From Hippophae tibetana (Eukaryota; Streptophyta; Magnoliopsida; Rosales; Elaeagnaceae), in contig CM072805.1 of NCBI GenBank assembly GCA_037013495.1, positions 14,976,601 through 15,040,600 of the forward strand: a DNA stretch of 64,000 nucleotides, given 5' to 3'. This document shows positions 1-11,209 of the stretch, piece by piece (positions within the stretch are counted from its first letter, which is position 1; each line of letters begins with the position of its first letter). Both the position numbers and the translations under genes were made by a program. The notes under the pieces were generated by a model. That model saw nothing but the letters and a program-made list of their open reading frames with translations. It searched no databases and was not told the origin of the DNA.

Positions 1-447
1 CGATAAGCCAGATTTATGAGAAAGCAAGAATAGAAAAATAACACACAAATTTGATAACGGAGTTCGGCCAATCTTGCTTACGTCTCCGGACCTACTGTAG
101 ATCTTTTTACTGAAAGGGGAGAAATTACACAAGGTGTTTACAACACTCACAACTCACAACCCAATTACACCCAAGAAAATTACTCTCAATTTTCTCTCAC
201 AAAAGCTTTTCTCTCTAAGCTTTTCTCTCAATTGGAATGAACACTTTTTGGATGATTAATTCATTACAATTACACATCTATTTATAGAAAAATTCACTCC
301 TTGAATTACTCATTAAATTAATGGTTCCTTAAATTGCTCCTTGAATTAAGCTCCTTGTTTTGCTCCATGAATTGCTCCTTGTTTTGCTCAATGTTTTACT
401 CCATGTTTTGCTCCTTAATTTAAGGAGCTTTATGATAATCTCCAACA
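1..447 (-). mobile_element. Copia-like 3' LTR, cut by the window edge
   Basis: Read on the minus strand the block starts TGTTGGAGATTATC at 447 and is preceded by a purine-rich tract (minus strand of 448-458), the usual arrangement of polypurine tract then 3' LTR. A TATAAATA-type box lies on the minus strand near 278-286. The far part (about 60-105) resembles the 'gttcggcc...acgtctccgg' stretch common in plant copia LTRs. The other end lies outside the window, so length and target duplication cannot be judged. Copia is the likelier class, but no pol is visible to confirm it. Confidence 0.5.
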
Positions 448-1821
448 GCTCTCACATGTCATGGGTACACATGAACACTTAGTTAGCATGAATTCTAATT
501 GATTAGTTGATTGAATCCAAACCAAAGAAGAGGGAAGAGTTCTCAGGCATATATGCATAGCCTTGAAGCATGACACCATATTTATATAAACCTTCCTGAT
601 GGATATGTAATTAATGACCCATCATTGGATGACATTCGATATGTTCTAAACCTAAGGTTTGTTGGAATTTGGTTACTTTTACATTTCCTTTTTTCATCAC
701 TTTTGTAAGTTCTTATTCTCAGGTTGAGTTTTAGTGGTATACATATAAGAAAGCACATTCCAACACTTATTTACTGATAAATACAACTTTATTGAAGAGC
801 AAGTTCAACTACTTGACAAAAATAAGCAATGGTCTAGGGCACTTAATGGTTCTGATTATCTTCCTAGAATGATATACAGCTTCAACCCCCCTCCCAAAAA
901 AGAAAAAAAATTATACATTTTCTTTATTGTTATATATGTTACATATAATTATTTGTTAGCACAAGGTCTTAACTAACTCTTTCTTAATTTTCTAAATTTA
1001 CAAGTTAGGCTTATTAATATTAAAGAAGCTGATTCTATTAATGTGACCATTCAATCTTTTATGAGAGTCAATTTTGTTAACACAAGGTCTTAAATAACTC
1101 TTTCTTAGGTGATGCAACTACCTACACTCAACTCTCAACTCCAAGAGCAAATAATAGTTCTTGCAAGCTTGGAAAACTGCTCAGGTAAGAAGGTAAGGAA
1201 CCAGTCCCTTTGTTGATCTCTAGATGTCTATGTATTGACAAAAAATAAAAGATATTAGGAGAACACACAAGTGTTCTCTTGATTCAGAGTGTAAATAAAA
1301 AATTAATTAAGAAGCTTACAAAATCAAATGCCTTAGTCAGATGTGGAATGGTATCATAGATACACTAATACTTGTGGATAATTTAATGACTTAAACATTT
1401 ACTTGAAAATTTAATAAAGAGATTATTAGCCATGATACCATTCCCACATATATGGATATCTTAAATTAATATCATAAAATCATGTCCAAAAAACATAGTT
1501 TGGATGTGTTTCTGTGATATCGTTCCACATATGGGTAATATATGGACATATCATAAGATCCAAGTTGGCTCTTTCATATCCATAGTATGATAAATCAGTG
1601 TATAATTAGGTCACATAGTTGTAGCATATATCATGTGAAAACTCATGCATATCCAATTTGGATAAAATACCATTTGGTATAATTATGTGAAAAACCAAAC
1701 ATTAAGAAAACAAAAATATTGCTATAATTAAGTTTTTGGCTTTGTAATAATATTTGTTTTTCATATAATTATTTTCTTTCATGGTGGCATAAACCAATAG
1801 AAGAAAAAGCCACAAATTAGT
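448..1821. other. Unassigned region with exon-like stretch and small repeats
   Basis: No recognised gene. On the plus strand a frame is open from about 749 to 974 and includes the peptide NKQWSRALNGSDYLPRMIYS. Near 1110-1175 a second open stretch ends close to a CAG-GTAAG-like splice donor. These could be exon remnants of a host gene or of an unrecognised element; I know no family for them. Two copies of a 35-bp direct repeat lie at 952-986 and 1074-1108. An inverted repeat with 17-bp arms lies at 1341-1357 and 1433-1449. The rest is AT-rich without visible structure. Confidence 0.3.
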
Positions 1822-2799
1822 CACTCACTTTCTCGTACTAATTATGTACAATCTATAAATGGGTCCTTTGTCACAAAAAAAAAACAAACAAACTAATATC
1901 TCTAAAAAAAGAGAGAAAAGAAGAAATAAATAATAAAAAGAAAAAAATTAATAGTATAAGCTAAATACTATGATCCAATATTCTTCAAAGTTATGAGAAT
2001 TGGTTAAATACAAGAGGACAATACATAGGAAATAAGTTACTAAGAAATCATTTGCATTATCTTCATCTCTTTTAAGGCATAGTACTTGAAATTTTTATTT
2101 AAAGAATTTACTTGAAGTAAGAAAGTAGAAAGTAATTTCTTTATAAAATCTTTTCATTTAATTCCTTTCGTGACACCAATATTATGCATCATTTTGAGCC
2201 TTTTCTCCCTTATATATATGCAAACTTATTAGTTTATTTCTTTAAATAAATTATATTGCATATATACCTTTGATTTAGTGCTTCAACCAATATGATTAGT
2301 GTGTTATTAATAGTATGCCTTTTGAGGATAGAGTCGAACAGAACTCAAATTCTATACATTAAAATTGGGTCAATTTAATATTAATTCATTTTTTTATTTG
2401 AACACAAATGTGATTTTTAGTGATTTTTTATAATAAAACTTATGCTATAGATTTTAATTGTAATCTAGGAAGAGATTAAAAAGCATGAAAAGATTTGTTA
2501 TTCTTTTTATTTTGGTATCTTTTTACTTTTTAAATTTTTTTATTAGTTTATATGTTGTATATCTAATTTTGTTATTTATTTTTAATTTTTTCATTGGATG
2601 TTTGTGGGTATCATGTCTGAAAACCCTCACTACACTTATTATTTACTAGGGTAACTAGGGGTTTAAAGGCTTGATGCATATGTAAAATGCAACTATATAT
2701 ACGAAAATGATTTAGGATATTTTAATTTTATTTTAGTTTTAGTTTTTAACTTTTTTTCTTTTCTTCCTAAGAGACTAGAAAGAAATTAGTAAAAGGTTG
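1822..2799 (+). mobile_element. Non-coding 3' tail of a gypsy family-A element
   Basis: This AT-rich stretch aligns by eye over most of its length with 60446-61485 in the same orientation, and its last part with the minus strand of 53297-53560. In all three places it directly precedes an LTR that starts TGATRAG. It holds no coding region. It is therefore read as the untranslated internal end (before the 3' LTR) of one gypsy LTR family, called A here. Confidence 0.6.
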
Positions 2800-3390
2800 A
2801 GATGAGTGCTCAAAAGCACTACAAATATTTTTTATTTTATACATATTAAATGATTACATATACTTGTATTTTCTTAGTTTTATTATCATTTTAAACAAAT
2901 CTATCTTTTCAAAATCATAGGTGTATTTTGTTTTTTTTTTTGTGGTATTTTAGTTTCAATAAGATAAAATTGATCAACACTTGAAAAATATATCTAAAAG
3001 CACTCGATTACAACTTTAAAACTTAAAAGAAGTAAAGAATTACAAATGTTCCAAAAAGTATATACAAGAAAATATAGGTTTCAAGTTTATCAAAACAACA
3101 TATGCCGCAATGTGGAAACTATATATGTTGTAGCACGAGTCAAAAGGATTGAGATGTTGAAATGTTGCATGCCACGACAAAAGTGTAGTGGATCGAGCTC
3201 TGAAACGTGTACAACTTATGTATACCGCGGCGTGAAATAATTATGTGTTGCTGCACCATTCATTTAATCCATATTTTTCTCCTTTCCTAAATCTATAAAT
3301 AGGACCCTAACTCTATGTAGTGCATATCCCTTTCATCCCTTTCTCTCAACCTTCTTAGTTTATCTTTAAGCTTTTTTTAACTTTTCTTTT
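2800..3390 (+). mobile_element. Gypsy family-A LTR fragment (U3 part)
   Basis: Begins with GATGAGTGCTCAAAAGCAC, the same start as the LTRs at 12488 and 61486 (plus) and 53296 and 60445 (minus). A TATA box (TATAAATA) at 3294-3301 sits at the place expected for the U3 promoter. The block stops where a family-B LTR begins at 3391. Confidence 0.6.
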
Positions 3391-4855
3391 TGATCGACAT
3401 GAATTGTGTGCAATGAATACGCAAGTATACATATTGCAATAAGTAATATAATTATAAGAGAAGATTATTCCAATGACAATTTTGTTATTAGAAACTAATT
3501 TTGAAAACTAAGAAAATAAAAATCAATTCATTCATGTTTTTATGTTTTAAGAAAGCAAAATTAAAAGAACTATAAAAAATAAACTCAGATTTGGCAACAA
3601 AGAAGATATATGAGAAAATATCTAAGAATACTTAATCCCTTAATTTCCTATACATGTGAATAACTAAAATCCCTCTCAATGTAATTACCAATCAATTACT
3701 TGATCAATTGAATCTAACCTAGCATTTATTCTTTCTCAAGTAAATTGTACATCATATACTAATTAATCTAATCACACTCTCATGTCAAATAAATTGCATA
3801 CTACTCACTAAGTTCATCAATTATGGATTGCATACATAAGAATCATACATCAGTGCTTATAAACTATACATGTTATTTAATCAAGATAAACAATTAAATA
3901 ATTCTATTAAATATATTTAATTTCCTCTATAAATCAATTATTGGCCAAATAATTAATAGCATAAAAATTAGATAACATAAAATAATTGAATTGAAATCAT
4001 AATTGAGGTAAAATATTAAATCATCACACTATAAAATGGGGTTCGTAAGACCCCTAGATTAATAAATTAGCTAGACATAATTTTGTCCATAAAGTTCAAA
4101 TTTTTTATAAATAAAGACATAAAAATTGATAAAGAAAGAAGGAGAAGAAGAAATATAATCAATCTCTTGAATCGTAGCAATAATCTCCTCTTCAATATCA
4201 ACCAAAATTGTACCTCGTTTTGAATTTTCTTATAGTTTTCTCTCTTCTTGGCTCCAAAAACTAATAAATATTGTTATTTTCGATTCATTAAGGTTTATGG
4301 GACAATAAAGAGGTTAAATTAAGCTCAGATGGAATATAGACTATCAACGCTTCATATCAAGGGCTGCTTTGAAAAAAGTAAAATTAATAGTGTTGTCCAA
4401 TGCTCAATGAGTCAGCATCACGTGGCATGTTTTGATTCATGCTTATGGATTACATGGAACCCAGTGATAATAGAAAAATCAAGTGATGATTTGTGGCACA
4501 ACCATTGATCACGCGGTGAGACTCGAAACTAATGCCATGCTTACATGTGACATGGCCTACATCACCCAATACACGCAGCATTGCATGATTGGCCTTTTAT
4601 ACTTGCATGGTATCCACATGGTAGGCCTTGTCAGCTCCTCTATTTGCGTTGCATCCACGTGGTGTCTTCTGATTATAAATTCATAAAAAATCCATAGAAA
4701 ATAAAAAAAATTCCCAAACATTATATATTCATCCCTTTTTATTAGAAAGTTTATATTGTAATATTCTAATCCAAAAAATACCGATTATTGAATAAAAGAA
4801 GCAAATATTAAATAGAAAAGTACAATGATAACTCTACTTTTATGGAGTGATCGCA
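3391..4855 (-). mobile_element. Gypsy family-B LTR, minus strand
   Basis: About 1,465 bp and homologous along its length, on the opposite strand, to the LTR at 28860-30318 (1,459 bp). The minus-strand start (TGCGATCACTCC) is preceded by a purine-rich tract (minus strand of 4856-4870, AAGTTTAGAGG type), so this is a 3' LTR. No primer site follows its far end. It contains CACGTG G-boxes near 4418-4425 and 4655-4662. No clear target duplication is seen (left CTTTT, right CCTCT). Confidence 0.65.
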
Positions 4856-5164
4856 CCTCTAAACTTAACTCTTTACTTGTCCTCATGTAAACCCAAGTCT
4901 AACTAAATAAAATGACATAGGTAGTATATTTATGAATATATATATCTATTAATACATGCATATTTAGCAAGACCTTTCCCCCTCAAAAGTCATACAATTC
5001 TATGACAAGGAGATTCACATATTCATCAATCAATGTTCCATCAATACAAGGATATGCAAGGTTTTAATGAATTTATTTGTATTTGTATCGCACATGATAT
5101 CATCCAATACACTCATAACTCATGAAATCAACCTATATGAGCATACTAATCAATTCAATCTTAG
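4856..5164 (-). mobile_element. Internal 3' end of the family-B element, with polypurine tract
   Basis: On the minus strand this short AT-rich piece ends in the purine-rich tract next to the LTR at 4855. The wording 'aaacttaactctttacttgtcc' on the plus strand parallels 8761 and 37053, which also adjoin LTRs. No coding region is seen. It abuts an unrelated gag fragment at about 5165. Confidence 0.45.
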
Positions 5165-5960
5165 AGCTAAGAGCTAAGATAGCAACATTTTCTCAGATGG
5201 AGGGTGAAACATTCCATGAAGCATATAATAGGTTCAAAATATAACCCACTCAATACCCCATCATAGCTATCCTCTAGCTACATAAGCATTTTTTCTATGA
5301 TGGATTGATACAACAATGTCAGCTCATCATTGATATGTTCTATTGGAAAAGTGATAGGAAAAAACTCTCTTAGAGACTTACAATCTCTTTAAGATGTTAG
5401 GTGCTGATTCCTAGCTCCCTAGTAAGGAGAGCCAGAGTCCATGAAATAGATAGTACTGAAGTTCAAATGTAGCTTTCTTAACTAAGTAAGCAAGTTGTGA
5501 TTCTTACAATACATACCATAACAAACAAAGAGAAATATGGTATGTGAAGTACTTTCAGACATGATGCCATCAAGTAGGAGCTAATGCCAATGTATTGGGA
5601 GGATACCAACCAAGATCAATGTATGAACCCATTACTAATACCTATAATCCTTGGTGTTGAAAATCCTCCTAATTTCTCCCGGAGGCAAAACAATCCTCCA
5701 TTTTCCCAAAGATCATATCCACTGAGCCAGTAATTCCACCAACAAATGCCCTAGAATCCTTCGAATAAGTCAAATATAGAATACAACTTGAACTCGTTCA
5801 TTCAGGGTAGTAGAGACAACCAATCGTAAACTAATCAAAGGTTGGAGTGTGTGGAAGTTTCCATTAAGAAGATGTAAGTACAAGTAGAGTTGCTAACTAA
5901 GCACTCGTAGAAACAAGGCAAAAAATAGTAATAAGATAAGAAAACAAAAGAACTCAATAA
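5165..5960 (+). pseudogene. Gypsy gag remnant
   Basis: Gag forms the particle core of LTR retrotransposons. The peptide FSQMEGETFHEAYNRFK near 5190-5240 matches the plant gypsy gag pattern 'F.Q...ESLYEAW.RFK'. Further on, text corresponding to 'RYEPN.NTYN..W.NHPNF.WR' followed by repeated Pro/Gln/Asn-rich residues is typical of the end of Athila/Tat-type gag. The same text recurs on the minus strand at 57960-58460 and in shorter form in the element at 20900-22600. Decayed fossil; several breaks. Confidence 0.6.
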
Positions 5961-6789
5961 CGTGGAGATAATGAGTTTATAAAAAAAATTAAATCTCTCC
6001 AACAATTTCCCATTAAAGATTATAAAAATAGTCTCGAAAGGAAGGTAACCTATTATTATTTATTATTGCTTTAAAATTATATTTATTTTATTTATAATTA
6101 ATTTTATTTTTTATTATTTATATATTTTGTATGATTATTTATATATTTTAATTTATGTGTAATTATTAAGTATATATTTTTATCTAATTTAATATATATA
6201 TATATATAAAGAGGGGGTTTAATGTGTAAATGAGTGAGAAAACAGTTTCAAGCGCGTCACAGCCTGCTTTTATTCATGCTGTGGAATGAGGTAGTCAAAT
6301 TCCAAATGATCAGGATATTAAAGGTTCATGTTGTGGCATGAATGATCCTACATAATGGCCCGCGTTCATTTTCTCGGCTGAAATACATCTCCCCATGTGA
6401 AACACTCATTTTTCCCTCTCATCTTCTCACTTTATCCACACAAACTATAATTTCTCTTCTACCAAATTCTACAAAAACCTCAAAAATCCTACCTTCAATT
6501 ATTCTTCAAAACCTTAAAAAAATCACTTTTCTAAACAATTTCCTACCTTTCCCACAAAGAAGTTTACAAAAATCTTCAACAAAATCAGATATCTTTATCT
6601 TCAAAGAGGGGTGTTCTTAATTGTTTTTCAATCTATCAATCCGCAACAACACAGAGTGGTTAGGAATATTTATAATTTTTAAGAGTTTCAAAACTATGGG
6701 ACAAAGAGTGGTTAGGAAAAATATTGGATAAATTATGTGTTCTTGTTTGGAATTTTTTGTGAATTCTTGAATTTTAGATTTTGCTTAAT
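5961..6789 (+). other. AT-rich leader with a Ser/Thr/Pro-rich open frame
   Basis: Mostly AT-rich DNA between the gag remnant and the PF20167-like region. From about 6342 to 6620 a 92-codon frame is open; its product is rich in Ser, Thr, Pro, Leu and Lys. A frame with a similar product lies at 57286-57621 on the minus strand (shared words: KYISPCE/KYFSPCK, FLNNFLPFPQRSLQKS/SLNNFPPIPQRNLQKS). I know no family for it. It may be untranslated leader that happens to be open, or the start of a spliced product. Confidence 0.35.
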
Positions 6790-7665
6790 TTTGAAAATGG
6801 GACCAAAAAGAAGTTGGAAATGAAATGAGATTTCAACTTATGAAGATTATGCTAGTTCAAAATTTTCTAATTATGAAGCAAAAGTTTGCTTTGGAAAAGC
6901 AACATAAGTTAATAAAGGATTTATATAGGACAAAGGTATAGAATTTAATGATGGGCAAGGGGAATTACAAATTTCGTAGCCCTGACACTATTGATAATCA
7001 AGTTTTAGTTATGAATGTACTAGTTCCTTGTCAGCCTAATGATATAAATGCTTAATATTGTTTAGTGATTTTTAGAGAACAATATCTTAACCATGTGGAT
7101 TATACTACAATTTTAGAAACCTTAATTAACTATATAAGTTGTTGAATGTATTTATGCTGGGAATAAAAATAAAGGTTTTGAAACGAAGTATTTGTATAAA
7201 ATTTCTTGAATTTGGAAATACTTTATGTGTTCAAGAATGATGTCCACCCGACATTATAACACTATTAATAGAGATAGGACTATTTTATTATATACAATTG
7301 CATCCAATATGCCTATAGACGGAGGGGCTATAATTCACTAAGGAATAAAACTATATGCAAATAGCCACCATTTGGGTTTCTTTTCCCCAAACTAATATCT
7401 AAATTATGTAAGAAAGCCGGAGTATCTCATTTGAAAGGTGTAGTTGTTATACAATCTGATGAATTATTAAACATGACATATTTTGATGAGGTAACATATG
7501 AATATTTTTCCAAGAGAAAGAAGTGTCATTCCTTCATCAAGAATGTCTATGAAAAAAAATTCAAATTTTTAGTGATAGAATGACATATTTGGAAGAATAG
7601 TAGCGAGCCTATGTTTCCCAACGAGTTACATTCTTGAATCAACAACATCATGATCAAGTGGAAGA
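6790..7665 (+). pseudogene. PF20167-like 'putative plant transposon protein' remnant
   Basis: Successive short segments match, in order, the pattern I know for this plant-specific family: an entry segment near 6930-6990, a 'vlVxxxxVxxxpNDINAY' segment near 7000-7060, a 'Y..IL..L' segment near 7100-7130, an 'I.FLxxGNTLC' segment near 7190-7240, an 'RAxLLYAI..NMPIDxG' segment near 7270-7330, and a 'FPKLI.KLCKKAGV' segment near 7385-7430. The same order appears at 49700-50640 (plus) and 56225-57150 (minus). The family is found with plant LTR elements; its biochemical role is unknown to me. Strongly decayed. Confidence 0.55.
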
Positions 7666-7677
7666 TAATTAGTTAAT

Positions 7678-8760
7678 GATAAATAGAGTATCGTTCTTAG
7701 GGGTTGGTAACTTACTTTTCACAAATACTAAAATTATGTTTATCTCAATTTTATCTAGAAAATTCATTCAAGTTGTTGTAATTGAAATTTAAAATAAAAT
7801 TAATTTAAAGAAAGATGTGTAAAAGAAAATAAAGATACTATTCAAAAATCAAATTAATTAGAAGAAAACTTCTAGGAAATCGATTTTACTTAATCTCTCT
7901 CTATGTTTTACTTATCTAGTTAATTGAATTTCATTCTATCTATTTGTTAGCAATCTTCAAAAATATCCAAAAGTCTATTTCGATTGACAATTCAAAATAA
8001 TCTTGTTCATTAATTTACGTAAGAATATGCAATTTAATAAAGCAAGAAATCATTAAGACCAATTATTTTTAAAACTAAATAGGTTCATACAAGTCTTTTG
8101 ATCTCTATATTTACCTATGCCAAAATATTTTAGATCTATCCTATAATTACCTCTTTCGATAGTAAATCATAAGACTAAAATCAATTAATTAACGAACAGT
8201 TAATTAAAAGCATTAAATTTAGAATAAATCAGACAATTAGAATTAAATTACATTTTTTCTTAGAATAAAGATAAATTAATTTATGTTAAAAATTAAATTA
8301 AACATAAACAAATTTATCTTAATTTTCTAAAAAAATTGAAAACAAATTGAGTAACAAAAAGGATTTGCTTTCGCTTTAGTTTTCTAGTGTTTCTTCTTTG
8401 TGCTCCTATGTTCACCTTTTTATTTTTTATTTTTTTGTTTTTCTTCCCTTGCGGCTCTACCACTATTTCTCTTTTCTATTTTTTTTTCTTCCTCTTCTAT
8501 ATATATATATATATCAATCCAAAACCCTCTCATTATCTTTGTTATCTCTCCAGCTCGTTTTCTTATATATATATTATAATTTAAATTTAAATTTAAATTT
8601 GAGAGTCCTTAAATAATATGTTTTTAAAAATTTTGGATCTTCATTATCTTCGAATCTGTAATAAAATTTAAATAATAATAATAAAGTTTAAAATAAATAA
8701 AATTAGACTAATGTTTAAAATTAAGAAGCGATAAATTATACCAAATCATGTAAGTCATCA
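7678..8760 (-). repeat. 3' LTR of the Athila-like element
   Basis: On the minus strand it begins TGATGACTTAC at 8760, directly after a polypurine tract (minus strand of 8761-8776, AAGTTTGGGGTGTT type). It aligns with 22863-23763. A pyrimidine-rich stretch with an (AT)n run lies at 8400-8580. The open frames seen there are by-products of T-rich sequence. Confidence 0.65.
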
Positions 8761-9361
8761 AACACCCCAAACTTAAAACTTTGTTTGTCCTCAAACAAAA
8801 AGAAAATAAAAAAAATACAATTGTATGCAATGTTAACAAGACCCCGTAGATAACTACCATCACTCACCAAACCATGAAGCTAGGTCCTTATGTGTGTGTG
8901 AAATAGTCAATTTAACTTCAAACCACAAGCAAATTTAGATAAAAGTAGAACAATTGAAATCAGAAGAATTCTCTCAAAACTTAACTCCTTAAGTCTAATT
9001 TTCATAAATCTTCTCCACTAATGTAATCAAATACCAAAATCATATATCAAAATGTCTTCAATCAAGGTTGTAATGACATGGCATAGGGTGAGAGCTAAGA
9101 AAGAAATAGATATGGAAAATCAAGCAAACTGGGAAAATACATGATAGAAAGAAACAATAAAAATAATATCCATAGAATTCACACTAAAGCTCTTTCTTGA
9201 TAATATGATCATATTGATGACAATATTGTTGCCATACTCAATAAGTGGGGTGTTTTTTTTTCTTTTTTTTAATCAAATAGAGCAAACATAATGTGATATA
9301 TTTAATTTGAATTAAATTTCTCTTTAAATGCAAATTTCCACTAAAGTATTTTCTCAAAATT
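8761..9361 (-). other. Non-coding 3' tail of the Athila-like element, part 1
   Basis: AT-rich internal sequence between the polypurine tract at 8761-8776 and the copia insertion at 9362. It resumes at 17417 beyond the copia. No coding region is seen. Confidence 0.5.
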
Positions 9362-9565
9362 TGTTAATGTATATCTAGTAATAGATTAATGTATATATAT
9401 CTACTAATGTATATTTATTTACTTTAGGCATATCTATTTAATTACTTTAGGAATATCTATTTAATTACTTTAGGCGTATCTAGTTTACCTATAACTCCTA
9501 TATAAAGATACCATGTATATTCCTTTAAATAAATAATAGAATACAATCATTAAGTATTTCTAACA
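9362..9565 (+). repeat. 5' LTR of the copia element
   Basis: 204 bp, TGTTAATG... to ...CTAACA, with a TATATAAAG-like promoter box near 9500-9510 and the phrase 'accatgtatattcctttaaa' shared with the 3' LTR. It is followed at once by the primer site TGGTATCAGAGC. Confidence 0.85.
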
Positions 9566-9577
9566 TGGTATCAGAGC
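9566..9577 (+). other. Primer-binding site, tRNA-Met type (copia)
   Basis: TGGTATCAGAGC immediately after the LTR matches the 3' end complement of initiator tRNA-Met, the usual primer of plant copia elements. Confidence 0.85.
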
Positions 9578-10449
9578 CAGTGCTCTTATCCTTCTAGCAA
9601 TCTTGTCTTTTTTGGTGTTACTCCACCCTTATAACTTCTGTTGTCACAACAGTCGCTGCAACCACTCACCGTTGAACCTCCAACATCTTTCAGCCATTGT
9701 CCTTAGGTTCTAGACCTACAATTGCTATTGTTAAGGAGTCTCACACCACACAGACCACTACAATCACCGTCGTTGCCATGCATCTTGCTCCGACAACCTT
9801 TCTATAGATACCACTATGATCGGCTTGACCAGATCTACACAACCATGGAAGTCTAGCAACCATCGGAGTCTGCATGCTTCCTCAGGCGGTGCTTAAAGGA
9901 ACTGTAAGTCTTTTCACGTGCCGCCACTGAAACCAAACTCCGTCGTGCATCTTGCTCTATCCTCATTTCTATAGATACCACTGTGATGGGCTTCACCAGA
10001 TTTACAAAACCCTAGAAGTATCACAATCCTTAGACTATGCACGCGCCCGCATGCGCCCACACGTGCCACCAATAGGAATCGCACATTAGATTCATGTGCC
10101 TCACACGCCTCACTCTGGTTCCGTGACGTCATCAATGACACATCCCAAGGGATGATGTCATCATCACCTTCAGCTGACATCATAGTTATAGTGCTATTGA
10201 CCACCATTGCCCGTTGACTTCGTTTTTGCGTAGACCTCGTTTTTTCATATTGTGTTCCAAATGGATAAAAAATATGTTTTTATTCCTTACCCCATCAATA
10301 CTATATTGGAGAGGACCAAGAATTACTTATCATGATCTCAAGCTATGTGTAATTTTCTTAAGGGTCGCATACTATGGCATTACTATACTGGTACAATTAT
10401 CATTCCTGTCAAAGGAGCTAGTGAAGAATATGCTATCTTCCTTGGTTGC

Positions 10450-11150
10450 ATGATTGAATAGGATAGTCACAACGACATGATCCTTACATGGATTCAGAAT
10501 ACTTCCATTCCCTCCATCTCCAATCTGTTAGGCAGGTTTGATGATGCCAAATCAACATAGGATATGTTGGCCAAAAGGTACGACACTGCTCACTCATCCA
10601 TGAAATATCAATTAACAGTTGAATTGCATCAACTTTAACAGGAACCAGGGCAATCCATCAATGACTACTATGATTAGCTTCACTTTCTTTGGGACCAAAT
10701 TGACATTTGTGATCCAATTTCGGGATGCTCAGCAATATGCTACAATTAAGGATGAATTTCGTCTCTATGAGTTCTTAATGTCACTTCACAAGGAATTTGA
10801 ACCCATCCAAGGTCAACTTCTTAATCACAGTCCTTCTCCATCTCTTGATACTACTGTAAACGAGTTGGTTAGAGGAGAAGCTCGGCTTGCAACCCTTCAA
10901 GTCCAGAATAAGTTCAATGTTTTGGCTATTACTCCTTCTGCTCCTGCCATTGAGTAACCTGAGCAATCAAGTGATTCCTCTGGCTTTAACAATTGTTGCA
11001 GGCATAACAACAAAAGGTTCTATAATTATTGCAAGTGTCATGGCCACACCATTGAGACTTGTTACCATCGCAACAAATCTACTGATGTTGTTGCTAATAC
11101 TGAGCTTACTCTGTTGATACCTTCCATTTCAGCAGAATCCTAGTCTTTTG
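10450..11150 (+). pseudogene. Copia gag remnant
   Basis: Open stretches between about 10450 and 11150 match plant copia gag (UBN2 type). Near 10780-10950 the words SLHKEFEPIQGQLLNHSP and NELVRGEARLATLQVQNK fit the 'L...F..I..Q.L...P.PSL......V..EE.R' pattern. A zinc-knuckle-like segment (GHTIETCYHRNK) lies at about 11010-11085. The product would package the element RNA. It lies directly upstream of the protease/integrase part. Decayed fossil; the protein is not continuous. Confidence 0.6.
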
Positions 11151-11209
11151 GATCCACTATCAACCTCTCTTCCACTGAACTACAAAAGATCATAACTCAG
11201 GTTGTTCAA

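Larger units (their letters stand above)
5165..7677 (+). mobile_element. Left part of a gypsy gag-PF20167 element (fossil)
   Basis: Three zones are visible: a gag remnant (about 5165-5960), an AT-rich leader (about 5961-6780), and a region resembling the plant-specific 'putative plant transposon protein' family (about 6790-7665). The order matches the minus-strand element at 56225-58640, which shows the same gag-leader-PF20167 succession with no reverse transcriptase between. The element stops at 7677, where an Athila-like LTR begins, and its continuation is found at 27984. It is heavily broken. Its own LTRs are not visible here. Confidence 0.6.

Noticed and set aside
8387-8616. Hydrophobic frames rich in Phe, Leu and Ile (membrane protein?)
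   Set aside because: They arise from the T-rich and AT-repeat part of an LTR; the partner LTR at 23570-23800 gives similar but unrelated frames.
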